Shown: positions 11,781-23,714, numbered from the stretch's first letter. The stretch: 64,000 nt of DNA from Okapia johnstoni (GCA_024291935.2 CM044306.1:1798001-1862000), one strand, 5' to 3'. Notes: generated by a model not told the origin, from the letters alone. Translations and numbers: made by a program.

Positions 11781-12324
11781 AAAAGTAGCAGAGGGAGCCA
11801 GAAAAGCTGAAAAACCTGTGAAGGGATGATGGCGCTCAGGGTGAGGAGAAAGAAAACTGCAGACAAGTGTGTGCACACGTCCTGTGTGTTGACTCCTCAT
11901 TAGACTGAGAAAATTAGGGAATTCAACAGTCAAGTTCAGTTCTTTAACAGGGATAAAGGAACAGTATGTACTGCCAGCGGGAGACAACCACACAGCCATT
12001 CTAGAGATTCATCACCAGCTGATACTACTTAGCAGCATCCTGCTGTCGGCCAGTACTGCTCCTGCTGTGTATGCCAAGGAAATTCCCACACGAGTCCATG
12101 CGGGGACCTGTACCAGGATGCTCTTCGTAATGTAGAGTATCGTGGTGCAATGTCATCAAATTTGAATGGATACAGCTCATAGAGTACCGGGTAGGATTCA
12201 GAGGCAGTAAATCAGTACCCACTGATCCACGTGAAGAGATTTTAAAACATAGTGCCGATTTAGAAAATGGGGAAGAAGGTTGACAGTGATACCACTACGT
12301 CATTCATATTAATCAATGCACGCA

Positions 12325-12527
12325 TCCTCAGCTGCTCCATCCTGTCTGACTCTTTTGCGCCCCCATGGACTATAGCTCACCAGGCTCCTCTGTCCTTGGG
12401 ATTTCCCAGGAATACTGGAGTCGGTTGCCATTCCCTTCTCTAGGGGATCTTCCCGACCCAGAGAGTGAACCTTCGTCTCCTGCATTGGCAGGCGGGTTCT
12501 TTACCCCTGAGCCACCTGGCAAGTCCA
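12325..12527 (-). repeat. Bov-tA SINE with target-site duplication
   Basis: Reverse copy flanked by catattaat on both sides (about 12305 and 12525). Confidence 0.9.
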
Positions 12528-12609
12528 TATTAATTAATACTGTGTGCAATAAAGAACATCCAGGACAATGAAGAGCTGACCAATAGCCATTCAGCATATA
12601 TAACCAGCA

Positions 12610-13600
12610 CCTTCAACTCAACCCCCCAAAAACAAACAACTCTATTAAAAAGTGGGCAGGAGAGCTGAATAGACATTTTTCCAAGGAAGAAATGCAGCGG
12701 CACAAGAAAAGATGCTCAGTATCATATCAGTAATCATCGGGGAAATGCAAACCCAAACCACAATGAGATATCGCCTCACAACGGTCAGAATGCCATTATC
12801 AGAAACGCCACAAACTACAAATGCTGGTGAGGATGTGGAGAAAAGGGAACCCTTGAGCACTGTGGGTGGGATGTAAATGGGTGCAGCCACTGTGGAGAGG
12901 CATGCCAAGGTTTCCTGCAAAACTAAAAACAGAAGTACCACATGGCTGAGCAGTGCCACTGCTGGGTGTATATCTGAAAATAACGGAGACACTCATTTGA
13001 AAAGATACACGCCGCCCAATATTCGGGCCTCCCCTGTGGCTCAGTTGGTAGAGAATCCGCTTGTAATGTGGGAGACCTGGGTCGGGAAGATCCCTTGGAG
13101 AAGGGAAAGGCTACCCGCTCCAGTATTCCGGCCTGGAGAATTGCACGGACTGTACAGTCCATGGGGTCGCAGAGTCAGATGCGACTGAGGGACTGTCACT
13201 GTCACCTCCCCAATGTTCATAGTAGCATTATTTATAATTGCCAGGGTGTGGAAGCAACCCAGTGTCCACCAACAGAGAATGGCTAAAGAAGATGGAATAT
13301 TACTGTTAGAAAAAATAAATTTTTCCATTTGCAACAATATGGATGGACTTGGAGAGCATTACGCTAAGGAAAATAAGGCAGATAGAGAAAGGCAAATACT
13401 GTATGACATCACGTGTATGTGGAATCTAAAAATATGTTACAAACTAGTGAATAAAACAAAAAAGACACAGGCCCTCAAATACAGAGAACAAACTAGCCAT
13501 TGTCAGTGGGGAGAGGGGAGGGAGACACAGGGGCAGGTAGGGGGAAGGGGTGGTCAGGGGAGTACATGGATTCATGTGTGTGAGACTTTATAAAACTGTC
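12610..13600 (+). mobile_element. L1 3' end interrupted by a Bov-tA (13025-13203)
   Basis: Plus-strand L1 ORF2 C-terminal/3' region: attaaaaagtgggcaggaga, aaaccacaatgagatatcgc and aacaatatggatggacttgg. A plus-strand Bov-tA splits it at 13025-13203 (cctcccctgtggctcagttg to gcgactgagg). Coding frame is lost. Confidence 0.85.
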
Positions 13601-13840
13601 AAGTACCTGATGCAAGGAGCCGACTCACTGGAAAAGACCCTGAAGCTGGGAAAAATTGAGGGCGGGAGGAGAAGGGGACGACAGACGATGAGATGGTTGG
13701 ATGGCATCATGGACTCAATGGACATGAGTTTGAGCAAACTCCGGGAGACAGTGAAGGACAGGGAAGCCTGGCGTGCTGCAGTTCATGTAGTTGCAAAGAG
13801 TCAGACATGACTGAGCAACTGAACAACGACAACAATTGAA
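13600..13840 (+). mobile_element. BovB LINE 3' fragment
   Basis: Plus-strand tail of BovB joined directly to the L1 end: tgatgcaaggagccgactc to gactgagcaactgaacaac. Confidence 0.9.
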
Positions 13841-14049
13841 TTGAAAGAATCTTTCATTCAATTAGAAAAAAATAAAAGGTGACCAGTGGGGATGGGAGTG
13901 GAGGTAGCATGTGAAACGGGAGTTTTAAACTGAGGAAAATAAATGATCCAAACAGACAGGAGTTTTGTTTGAACCAATCATTCATCATTTAGCTGAACAA
14001 TGAGAGCGTGGAAGTAGTTTGAATATAAGAGATTGGAAAGGAACTAACT

Positions 14050-14235
14050 ATATTTAATGATACTTTTTTTATGTTCCAGGTAGCTCTACGTGTTTTATTA
14101 AAATTAGTTTAACCCTTCCAATAAATCTTTGCGATCTTATTCTCCCCACTCCACAGATGAGAAACCTGAAGCACAAACACAGGTCCACAAGGCCAGGGAT
14201 TTAACCCAGGTTGCCAAGGTCTGGAGACCTCACTA
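14050..14235 (-). repeat. MIR SINE, ancient
   Basis: Reverse-strand MIR core: ccccactccacagatgagaa then acctgaagcacaaac and ggatttaacccagg. Confidence 0.65.
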
Positions 14236-14419
14236 CTAAGCGATGCACCCGGGGCACAGGTGAGTAAAGGTAGCAGCCTGTCGTAAGGTTGGTAACCAAC
14301 TGACTTCAAATCAGGGAGGTAAGCCTGGATGATCAGGGCAGACCCAGCATCATCACAAGGGTCCTTAGATGTGCAAAAGGGAGGCAGAAGAGGAGGTCAG
14401 AGTAAAACGATTCGGTGTG

Positions 14420-14637
14420 TGTGCTCAGTCACTCTGTCGTGTCTGACTCTTTGCAAACCCACAGACTGTAGCCCGCCAGGCTCCTCTGACCATGGGATTT
14501 CCCAGGCAGGGATACTGGAGTGGGTTGCCATTTCCTCCCCCAGGGGATCTTCCCAACCCAAGGATCGAACCCGTTATCTCTTGCGTCTCCTGCACTGGCA
14601 GGCGGATTCTTTACCACTGTGCCAGCTGGGAAGCCCC
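14420..14637 (-). repeat. Bov-tA SINE
   Basis: Full-length reverse copy ending ccagctgggaagcccc. Confidence 0.92.
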
Positions 14638-15003
14638 TAAAGTGTTGTTTCAAGGACTCAACCTGTTGTTTGCTTCCAAGATAGAGAAAGAAGGGCATGA
14701 GCCAGGGACACAGATGCGTCTAGAAGCCAAGAAAGATAAGAAAACAGAATTCTCTCCTACATCCTCCAGAAAGGAGCACAGCCTTGCCAACATCTTGATT
14801 TTGGTCCAGTGACCCTCAGGTCCCACTTCTTACCTCCGAAGCTGTACAATGATACGTCTCTTTAGGGTGTGGATTCAGGTTTAGAACCTGTCCAGGAATG
14901 AAGGAAGGATTTAAAAGCTGTGTGGATGAGTTTCTGATGATAATGTCATCAGAGCAGACCGTGGCAGCTGGGGACTCTGACTAAAACCAAACCAAAATAT
15001 TTC

Positions 15004-15300
15004 CAGGGCTTCTCTGGCGCCCCGGTCGTTACAAATCTGCTTTGCAATGCAAGGGACACTGGTTCACACCCTGGTCTGGGAAGATCCCACTTGTGCAGAG
15101 CCACTAAGCCGGTGAGTCTGAGCCCGTGTCTGGAGCCTGCAAGCCACAGACACTGACGCGGAGGGCCCTGGAGCCCGGGATCGGCGGCAGGAGGCACCAG
15201 CGCCATGAGAAGCCCCGGGGCGGCAGCTCGATAGAAGCCTGCCCAGCAGTAAGGACCTGGTGCAGCCAGAGACAAACAGAAAAGAACAAATATGCTCGTA
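15004..15300 (+). repeat. CHR-type SINE
   Basis: gggcttctctggcgccccgg head, ggttcacaccctggtctggg, and a CpG-rich body ending in cagccagagacaaacag. Confidence 0.8.
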
Positions 15301-16689
15301 TGTTAAACATTTCCGGTTAGGAAGCCAATGCTGCAGTAGACCGTGGTGGCTGGAAGGGCTGACACACTGCTGGGGCCTCCTGTACTCTTCTCTCTTGCTG
15401 GGGATGAATGCATGTGCTGGAGAATGTTTTAAAGAAGAATGGACGTGATCTAGTCATGATTGTGGCGTTTCTAGCTGTTAAGGCTGATTTTTTTTTTTTT
15501 CCACAGCATGTCCTGGTCAGAAATAAAAATACCATTCACTCTAGTCGCACAAAACATCTATTTAGCTTAAATTGCTCTGAATAGAAGCCCATGTGATCTA
15601 GAAATAATAACTTGGCTATAAAAGCCAGTCATTGCCTATTCAGACAGGATTCCCAGTATTCAGAGAACAAACATGTTACACAACAAATTTCACAAAAATT
15701 TCGGATGATAAACAAGGTCACTGAAAATACAGCCTTAAGATTTCTTGATGAAGCCAGTTAAATCATTTAAATACTCAGAACGTTAGGTCTCTAGTTAAAA
15801 AAAAAAAAAAATTAATACTCAGAAAATCCTGTCTCCCCCCCACGTGTATAAAGCCTCTGGCAACAAAACTGAAAATGAACGAAAAAGAATAAGTAGTTCT
15901 TACAGTTTGAGAAAATATAGTTCATCCTGGTAAAGAGGCAACATAGAGTCACATTCCTTTCAGCTTATCCAATAGTCCCTTAGATAAAACATGCTCTTTG
16001 TCCTACCATGCTTTAGTCATAGGGTAAAAAGTTAAATAAATCTTGGTTCTCCAAATGGTTATTTAGCAATACAATATGAAATACTCAGATGATTTGAAAA
16101 ATCAAAATGACTTGCTAACAACATCCTGCATCTAACAGCTTTCATCCAAGTGTTTGGCATTCCCTGTTTGAAGTAACACGTTATATTTTCATATGCAAAA
16201 CCACCATTTCAGAGGTTAACTTACTCTCAGGAAAGCTGGAGCAAGACTCCAGAAACAGTTCATCCACGGGTCTCCGCAGGTCCTGGAGAACAATTCACAT
16301 TCCTTTTGGGTCACTACTACATCACGCTTTTAATTTCATGTTTATTGTGAATAGTTCCACGCAGAATGATTTCCGAAAAGGATTATGGTCTTAATTCAGC
16401 CAGGCTGCCAAAAACTGTGCTCACATCACATGGCGATTTCTTTACAGTTTTCCACTTCCTTGTCTCCCTGCCAGCTCCTCAGCAGGGAGTTCGTAGCTGC
16501 CTATGGCTGGCCGGACACAATGAGCCTAAGTACTATCAAATCAAAGAGAAGCTAGTCTTTTCCAATTAGCTTTTTCATACAAGGCCCTCATGGGAGAGCT
16601 GACTCCCAACACAGTCTTTTAAAGATACACAAGAAAAGAAACAGTTCAGAACAGAGCAGAGACAAGTGAAAAAGAAAAAGAAAATAATG

Positions 16690-16832
16690 ACGTGGAGAAG
16701 GGAATGGCAACCCACTCCAGTGTTCTCGGGAGGATCCCATGGACAGAGAGGCCTGGTGGGCTACTGTCCATGGGGTCGCCAAGAGTTGGGCCAGGCTGAG
16801 CCGCTAACACACACACACACACACACACACTC
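16690..16832 (+). repeat. Truncated Bov-tA with (AC)n tail
   Basis: 3' two thirds of Bov-tA (gaatggcaacccactccagt to ggctgagccgctaa), then an (AC)n run of about 11 units at 16808-16830. Confidence 0.88.
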
Positions 16833-17659
16833 TGTGCTGAGCCCGGGGGATGCCTGTGAGAAGCACTCTTGCACCCATCTGAAAAAAAAATGACAAATAC
16901 AGAAATGGGCCAGAAAGGAACTCAGAAGTCTCCACTGAAATTTAGTTCTTAAAATCTGGATATAGAAATATGGCGATGAAGAATGTAATTTTTTTAAGGG
17001 AACAAAATGAGCTGAATTTTCATCTTCACTTGAGTTGTGTCACATACAAGCTACCTGAAGCATCTTTCTTGCAGTGGGGAATAGGACAGTCCTTAGAGCG
17101 ATGTCAGCTAAAAGCACCTGCCCTCCCAAGATCTGCAAGCTTGCTATCTCTGCAAAAGTGCCGGAAGGCAGACTACTTTCTCTGTAAGCAGCCGCTGGTT
17201 TTTAGTACATCTTGTTTTTCATATTATTGAAGAAACATTTTCAACAAGTAAGAGCTGCCGTTCTATCTTTTTTTGAGCATCTCAGGTAAATCAAAGATGA
17301 GGCAATTCCAAAAGAAAGTGAAAAAGTTGCTCATGAAATTACATGAAATTGTAATTTCGTGAAAGAGTAACTCGTGGAGAAGCAAGGTGAGTAGGGACCA
17401 GTGTCTCCCTTGCTGTGTAGGTCTGTTACTTCCCCTGCACTGTAACTGCTTCCTGGAAACGCCCCTGAGGGTACATGCTGTGCAGGTAATTCTCAAACCA
17501 AGTAGATCCATCCGTTTCCTACCGGCCGTGATAGTCACGTGGGATCTTCCTCATTTACCTCCCATTCTCTCACATTTATTCTCTTGCTAATTGTATGAGT
17601 CCAGAAATTGCTAGGCTAGCAAAATAGAGGCAGATTGAACTCATTGATACCTACGACTG

Positions 17660-18160
17660 TCAAACAAAGACAGACTCTGATTGTTTCGATACATCTGCTG
17701 TCTTCTGCAGAAGATACAAAATTATCACACTTACTAACACTTGCCAGAGACTATAATGCGGACATTTTGTTTTCAGAAGAAATTTGTATCTAGGAGAGAG
17801 ATTATGTCTTCTGACCCTAGTTGGCTTCTGGACTGGATTCTTTTTTTTCAACATACTGCCCTCTCCCTTGACCACGTGGTAATCTTTATAGTGTCGTAAC
17901 ACAGCAAGCACACCCTCATTAATCTTTTTCAACATTTTCTTGATCAAGTCATGTCTGCACTCTTCTAAATAAGCTTTAGTTTCAGCTTCCCAATTAAAAA
18001 AACTTGTCCTTTGGGATTTCAAAAGCAGAATAGCACTAATTTTGTAGCATAATGTCCTTATAAAGCAACCACATATGGTATTTATTATGTGCAAGGCACA
18101 GTGAAATATTGCCACATTGAATAAACATAAGAATCTCCTGAGGTGGGCATTACCATGCAT
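17660..18160 (-). other. 166-codon open frame of unknown meaning
   Basis: Open from 18160 to 17660 on the minus strand. The first 25 or so codons overlap a reverse MIR remnant. The rest is basic (HDLIKKMLKKINEGVLAVLR, KPTRVRRHNLSPRYKFLLK) and ends in a hydrophobic stretch. I do not recognise it. A chance frame is most likely, but it lies in the interval where the ABCA9 promoter should be. Confidence 0.25.
18065..18135 (-). repeat. MIR fragment
   Basis: ggtatttattatgtgcaagg then cacagtg, typical of a reverse MIR 3' end. Confidence 0.5.
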
Positions 18161-18163
18161 GTG

Positions 18164-18376
18164 TACATGCCTGCTCAGCTGTGTCTGACTCTTTTGAGAC
18201 GCTATGGATTGTAACCCACCAGGCTCCTCTGTCCATGCGATTCTCCAGGCAAGAACACTGGAGAGGTTGCCATGCCCTCCTCCAGGGCATCTTCCTGACC
18301 CAGGGATGGAACCCAGGGCTGTGTCTCCTGCATTGGCAGGCAGCTTCTTTACCTCTGAACCACCTGGACCAGCCCA
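18164..18376 (-). repeat. Bov-tA SINE
   Basis: Reverse copy, gctcagctgtgtctgactct to ctgaaccacctgg. Confidence 0.92.
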
Positions 18377-18879
18377 ACAACAAAAGGACCCAAGGGAGCG
18401 GTGCTGCAGAAGAATAAAGAAAAAGAAGACTCAGAAATAAAGTGGGGATCAGGGGGCTGATGCCATCTGCAGGCAAAAGCCCAGATCCTAATCCTTGCAT
18501 GCCTTTTATTGTTAACTGCTACTTCCTTATTCGTGCTCTAGAGATATCTGTTCTTTACAATCTCAGATAGGGATAAAGATATACAATGCACAGTCCTCAA
18601 TGTCAAACCTTCAGGCCTTTCATGACTTTGTTTAGCCCTTCGGCTAGTGACGCCCTTTCTCAGCAACTCCCTCAAGGCTCTGGTTATGGGAACAGTCACT
18701 GATGGTTTTCCATCAGTCACATCAGTACTTGTTTTCAAGATGTCTTTCCATGATGTACTTTTTACTGCTCCCAGCTCTTCGCCTGTGGGTGATGAGAAAG
18801 TCATTCTTATTTTTCAGAGAAGCCCTGTTAATTATAGTACAGGGCTATACATAGCATAGCCCCTTCACTGGAAAGCCCA

Positions 18880-18995
18880 GGCATTCCTATAATCACTATT
18901 TTACAGATGAGTAAAGTGAGTCCCTGAGCTTAAATAACTTGCACAGAATCAAACAGCTGGAGAGGAACAGAACCTGGGTTAAACCCCTCCTTCAG
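18880..18995 (-). repeat. MIR SINE
   Basis: actattttacagatgagtaa then gagcttaaataacttgcaca, the MIR core on the reverse strand. Confidence 0.7.
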
Positions 18996-19578
18996 CCCGG
19001 GCGCTCGGAGGACAAGTGCTGTGTCGTCTGCCCTCTGGGTGTCTCCTTCCCTCAACGAGGCTCCAGGAGCGGCGTCCGTTTGTGCTCCTTGACTTTTGCC
19101 TCCTGTGTTCCACAGCAGTGTTCTCCAGGGCCAGAAGTCAGATGATGTCCTGTGCAGGGAGTGGAAGCATCCTCCTGGACTCTCCTGGAGATGTGTGCAG
19201 AGTCCCAGGGGCCGCGGGACTCATGTGCGGCACTCAAAACCGCGTCAGGCCAACATGTAAGAACCTGACCTGCCCAGAGAGCACGCAGCAGCCCAGAGCC
19301 TGTCAGAGAGAGGCAGGGAACGCTGCTCTCTTCCAGTCTGCTCGGCTCTTGCCCTTCACCCTCCCTGACCCAGATGCACGGCTTGCATTGGGGTTTTGGT
19401 AGATGCTCTCCCAAAATGTTTCTTAAAAATATAATAAGGATATTTTACTTGGTCCTGCTTTATGAACTTTTTTTTTTTTGTCTTGTCACATCCTTTGTAT
19501 GACATGTTACTGTTCTCCAATCTTATCTGCAATTCCATTTCTTGGGTGTCTGTTAGCCTCCCTCTATGATCTGCCTGG

Positions 19579-19795
19579 GCTTCCCAGATGGCTCAGAGGT
19601 AAAGAAACTGCCTGCCAATTCAAGAGACACAGGAGACTCGGGTTAATCCCCTGGGTTGGGAAGATCCCCTGGAGAAAGGAATGTCTACCCACTCCAGTAT
19701 TCTTGCCTAGACAATCCCATGGACAGAGGAGCTTGGCGGGCTACAGTCCACGGGGTCGCAAGAGAGTCAGACATGACTTAGCGACTAAACAACAT
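19579..19795 (+). repeat. Bov-tA SINE
   Basis: Plus-strand copy, gggcttcccagatggctcag to cagacatgacttagcgac. Confidence 0.92.
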
Positions 19796-20364
19796 GATCT
19801 GCCTCTGGGATGTCTCATGGACCAGAAAAATTTTATTTTTCTTTCACCTCTTCTGCAAATCTTTTACTTTCCGCAAGGAATGTAAATCGTAGGATCAACA
19901 GTCCATTTCATCCAGCCGTTCGATGGTGTAGCGTCTACATTAAGCTTGCCCGTGGTTTTCCATTCTCCATGCCTGCACAGATGGTGTCTCTCCTTGCTCT
20001 TTTTCTCTCTTCTCACATGGAAAGTTCTGGGCGAGAACCGCCTGGTATGCTGTTCCACTGGCGCTCACCTTTAAACGTTGGCCAGTGTATCTGAACCTAT
20101 GCTCCTTGGGAGGTGCGAACACTCAGCGTCTCCTCCCGTCTTCCCACCACGGCCTGGTCTGGACGCCACCGAGGACGTCCTTCCGCGCATTTGACCTTGA
20201 AACCTTAGCCCTGCTTCTTACGGGCTGTGCAGTGCTGGCGAGCGATTTTCTCTGGAAACTTCACTTTCCTCACCTGTAAGTGACAAAGAACAGAACAGCA
20301 TCCAACGGGTTCATATAGAATTTTAAAATTTAGGGTTTGTTGGGCAGGGTAGTAAAGGATGAGT

Positions 20365-20855
20365 GTGTGATCACTAATGTGTGAAATCTAAAAAAATAAA
20401 TGACTTAATATAACAAATCAGAAACAGACTCACAGATACAGAGAGCTGGGGTGAGGGAAGTAGGGAAGGAAAAGGGGTTAAGAAGCACAAACCGCTGCGC
20501 GTAAATAAATAAGTTGCAAGGATACACTATAGCGCACAGGGAGAGAGCCAACCAATGTTTTGCAACAACTTTAAATCAAGTATCATCTGTAAAAATTTTG
20601 AATCACTACATTGTATACATGACATTAATGTTATACATCAGCTACAAGGAAGTCGTGTCCGACTCTTTGCGACTGCATGAGTTATACAGTCCACGGAATT
20701 CTCCAGGCCAGAATACTGGAGTGGGCAGCCTTTCCCTTCTCCAGGGGATCTTCCCAACCCAGGGATCGAACCCAGGCCTTCTGCATTGCAAGCAGATTCT
20801 TTACCAACTGAGCCATCAGAGAAGCCCCATACATCAACTATACTTCCATTTAAAA
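20365..20855 (+). mobile_element. L1 3' end interrupted by a reverse Bov-tA (20646-20828)
   Basis: L1 tail text (gaaacagactcacagataca, aaaaattttgaatcactaca) runs to 20645 and resumes after the SINE with acatcaactatacttcc. The SINE is flanked by atacatca-like direct repeats. Confidence 0.82.
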
Positions 20856-21076
20856 GAAGTCAAAGAACTTGTATCTGTTTTTAAGCTCTAGGAAATTTTC
20901 AGCTAATACATTGGTCAAATATTGTCTGTCTTCTAGTCAATTTTTTTTACTGGAAGTTTACGAGGCCTTTGAGATCTATTTTCCCTGTCTTACCTTTTGC
21001 CTAACTACCATCTTGAAATAGGAAAGCAATCTGTTTCACACCACACATAAACAACCTTTCCACTACATAATTTTAA

Positions 21077-21240
21077 TTTTTTTATTTTATTTTTTTACTT
21101 TATATAATCTATGTCTTTGTTATTCATTTTTATCGAAGTATAGTTGCTTTACAATGTCGTGAGAGTTTCTATGGTACAGCAAAGAGAATTAGTTATACAT
21201 ATACATACAACTCCTCTTTTTTGGATTTCCTTCCCATTTA
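21077..21240 (-). mobile_element. L1 3' end fragment
   Basis: tatagttgctttacaatgt and cagcaaagagaattagttat on the reverse strand. Confidence 0.75.
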
Positions 21241-21261
21241 GGTCACCACAGAGCCCTGAGT

Positions 21262-21432
21262 AGGCCATTTAGCAGGCTCCTCTGTCCATGGGGTTCTCCA
21301 GGCAAGAATACTGGAGTGGGTTGCCGTGCCCTCCTCCAGGGGATCTTCCCAACCCAGGGATTGAACCCACGTCTCTTGTGTCTCTTCATTGGCAGGCGAG
21401 TTCTTTACCACTAGCACCAACTGGGAAGCCGT
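21262..21432 (-). repeat. Bov-tA SINE, truncated
   Basis: Reverse copy lacking its 3' part; it sits in the probable ABCA6 3' UTR. Confidence 0.88.
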
Positions 21433-21513
21433 TTTAAAATTATATATACTGCTAATTGTTACATGTGACATGAGCTTAAATATCATCAACAGACAATGGT
21501 TGGGCTGGAGGTT

Positions 21514-21615
21514 TCAAGGGCCCTCTGAGTGGCAGAGGAGTTTCCATCTCATGGTGGTGTTAACCTCTTCATCAACATTTCCCAGCTCCTGCTCCTTAGA
21601 AAGTTCTAAGAACAC
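21514..21615 (-). CDS. ABCA6: ABCA6 coding exon 38 (C-terminus and stop)
   Basis: 102 bp to TGA at 21514-21516, acceptor tcccattcag. VFLELSKEQELGNVDEEVNT then TMRWKLLCHSEGP. VFLELSKEQE is the conserved C-terminal motif. Confidence 0.95.
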   Translation of the reverse strand: MFLELSKEQELGNVDEEVNTTMRWKLLCHSEGP

Positions 21616-21746
21616 CTGAATGGGAGGCAAAGAAGAAGGAAAAACAATGAGCTAGCTGTTGATTGGCTTCAAAAGAGACAGGCAATTGGCACGGGACTTT
21701 TATGTGAAATTTGCAGGGATGACACCGGACCCTCGGGAGGACCCAC

Positions 21747-21802
21747 CTTTTCCAAGGTGCACTGGGAGAGGCTGTGTTCTTCCAGGTTCAAGTTATGTTT
21801 CA
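21747..21802 (-). CDS. ABCA6: ABCA6 coding exon 37
   Basis: 56 bp, acceptor with a long pyrimidine tract ending cag, donor GTGGGT. VKHNLNLEEHSLSQCTLEK, the conserved segment before the C-terminus. Confidence 0.93.
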
Positions 21803-22060
21803 CTGAAAAAAAAACAGACTGATAGTAGATGCTTACAATGCTTAGATGCTTTATTTATTACCAACCATCTTTTCAAAGTCATCTGAAATGAAAGTGCCAG
21901 TGATGAATATCAGCGGAACACAGAACTGAATGAACAAATGCTTGGTGACAGAATGAGATAGTGAAAAGTCCTAGTATTGGTGTAAATACATGTTAAACTC
22001 ATCTTGATATTAGAATTTTCTCACATTACTTACTGATATTATGGTTTATTACCGGGTTGG

Positions 22061-22130
22061 CCACGAAAGTTCTTTCGTTCCATAACACCTTACGGAAAAA
22101 CTCAAACGAACTTCGTAGCCAACCTATTAC
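22061..22130. mobile_element. Mariner-type MITE (short palindromic element)
   Basis: About 68 bp. The left end gggttggccacgaaagttc is the imperfect reverse complement of the right end cgaacttcgtagccaacc, with TA at the edges. This matches the short ruminant mariner copies known from cattle. Intronic, between ABCA6 exons 36 and 37. Confidence 0.75.
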
Positions 22131-22769
22131 TTAGTACGTGTATCTTGGGGAGACAGCTAAGTTCCTTGAGGGACTGAGGAACTCACCGACACGTTCTCAC
22201 ACACGAGGGAGGTTGCAATTCCATCGCATTCCCTTTTAAAAGACCTCCAAGTCCTGCGTCACTGCGCTACTGCCAGTTCCTCGGCAGGCCTGTCTCTCTA
22301 CCGGGCTCCCCCCAGGAAGTCTGCATGAGACCGGCCCTCAGCTGCGCCCCACACACACTCACGGGTGCCGGCCCACCGTTTACACACTGAGGATCCTCTG
22401 TGCACGAGCCAGCCTTGGGTGCCAGGGATGGAGCAGGAGAGATCAGGCAAAGCCTAAACCTCTGCCTTCATGCCGTTTGCATTCTAAAGAAGCACTTAAA
22501 TGTGTAATAAAATAAATAATAGTAGCTACTCTGGAGAAAAGATATATCTAGGAAATAAGAGATGTTGGCGCTCTTTTTCCAGGATGGTTTTAAGGAAGAC
22601 CACAGTAATAAGGTGATAATTGAGCATAAACCTAAAAGAAGTGAGGAAGAGCCTGGATATTTAAGAAGCAGAATTCCGGGAAGAAGGATTACAGTGTGAA
22701 GCCCCGGCGCAGGAGTAGGCAGGTGTGTCTGGTACACTTAGGAAGAGCAAGAAAGCAAACCAGAGATTT

Positions 22770-22930
22770 CTTTTGTCTCAAACGTGAGGAGTTGGGCACC
22801 ATTCTAGGCTCTTCCAGATGAACTTACTCAATTCTCCTAGTAATCCTGCCAAGTGGCCACTGATACTACCTTTTACTTAGAGATGAGCCACCTAGACACA
22901 CAGGTGTTACGTAGCTTTACCAATGTCTCC
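22770..22930 (-). repeat. MIR SINE, ancient
   Basis: caccattctaggctcttcca, then cttttacttagagatgagcc; a diverged reverse-strand MIR. Confidence 0.55.
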
Positions 22931-22954
22931 TCGCTTGCAGCTTGTTCTAAAAAT

Positions 22955-23335
22955 AGAGCTACTCTGTGATCTAGAAATCCCACTCCTGGATATATAGCTA
23001 AAGAAAATGCAAACACTAATTCAACAAGATTCATACACTCCAATGTTCAAAAACAGCATTGTCTACAATAGCTAAGATATGGAAGCAAACTACGTGTCCA
23101 TCAACAGATAAATGGATAAAGAAGGTGTACTGTGTGTATATATATATAACATAAAATAAAAAAGCTACAAGGATATATTGTACAGCACAGAGAATATAGC
23201 CAATACTTTAAAATAATTTTAAATGGAGTATAATCTACAAAAATTTTGAACCACTATTTTGTATGCCTGAAACCAATATAATAGTGTAAATCAACTGTAC
23301 ATCAATTGAAAATAAACATAATTAAGGTAAGAACT
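22955..23335 (+). mobile_element. L1 3' end
   Basis: gatctagaaatcccactcct, aaaatgcaaacactaattc, and gtaaatcaactgtacatcaa. Ends 40 bp before the donor side of ABCA6 exon 36. Confidence 0.85.
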
Positions 23336-23374
23336 AATTCTTCAAAAGTTTTATTTAAAAATGGCCATCCTTAC

Positions 23375-23454
23375 CTGTCTCTAACTTGTGAAAGGCCTGA
23401 GAGAGAGGCTTAACATCCTGCACAGGCAGTCTGTAAACCAAGAAGGAGGAGCAC
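23375..23454 (-). CDS. ABCA6: ABCA6 coding exon 36
   Basis: 80 bp, acceptor cgtctccag, donor GTAAGG. CSSFLVYRLPVQDVKPLSQA then FHKLET. Confidence 0.93.
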
Positions 23455-23714
23455 CTGGAGACGGAAAAAGTGTCACACTTCATCTTGAGCTTCAAAGGGA
23501 AATATGACCATCAAAATAAAAGTTGATATTAAAAGCTAGTAAATAAATTTTATTATTTTTAAAAATTTTATTAACAAATAAAATTAATGCAAAGTAACAT
23601 TTGGCTTCAATATTAAACATTAAGATAAATTTCAATAGATATTTCTTGCAGTGGCCTTGTTGGCTGGCGGTTGGAGATAATTCTCCTGGAAATGATCCAG
23701 TATAATTATATTTA

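Larger units (their letters stand above)
11446..21513. other. ABCA6-ABCA9 intergenic interval, including the unseen ABCA9 promoter and 5' noncoding exon
   Basis: Between the ABCA6 stop and the ABCA9 ATG. About half is recognisable repeats: Bov-tA (11572, 12325, 13025, 14420, 16690, 18164, 19579, 20646, 21262), L1 (12610, 20365, 21077), CHR (15004), BovB (13600) and MIR (14050, 18065, 18880). I find no CpG island. The ABCA9 first exon must lie somewhere here or be absorbed in this interval, but I cannot place it by eye. Confidence 0.6.
21075..21513 (-). other. ABCA6: Probable ABCA6 3' UTR and candidate poly(A) signals inside repeats
   Basis: After the stop, about 80 bp of unique sequence is followed by a minus-strand Bov-tA (about 21262-21432) and an L1 3' fragment. 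The first AATAAA hexamers in gene direction lie at 21086-21091 and 21081-21086 (read on the minus strand), in the A-rich end of the L1. Use of this site is inference. Confidence 0.35.

Noticed and set aside
12610..13600. Several 65-126 codon frames on both strands
   Set aside because: They lie in a decayed L1 and its nested SINE and match no gene.
14420..14637. tRNA-like box A/B sequence in Bov-tA and CHR SINEs
   Set aside because: These are tRNA-derived SINE heads without a complete cloverleaf, not tRNA genes.
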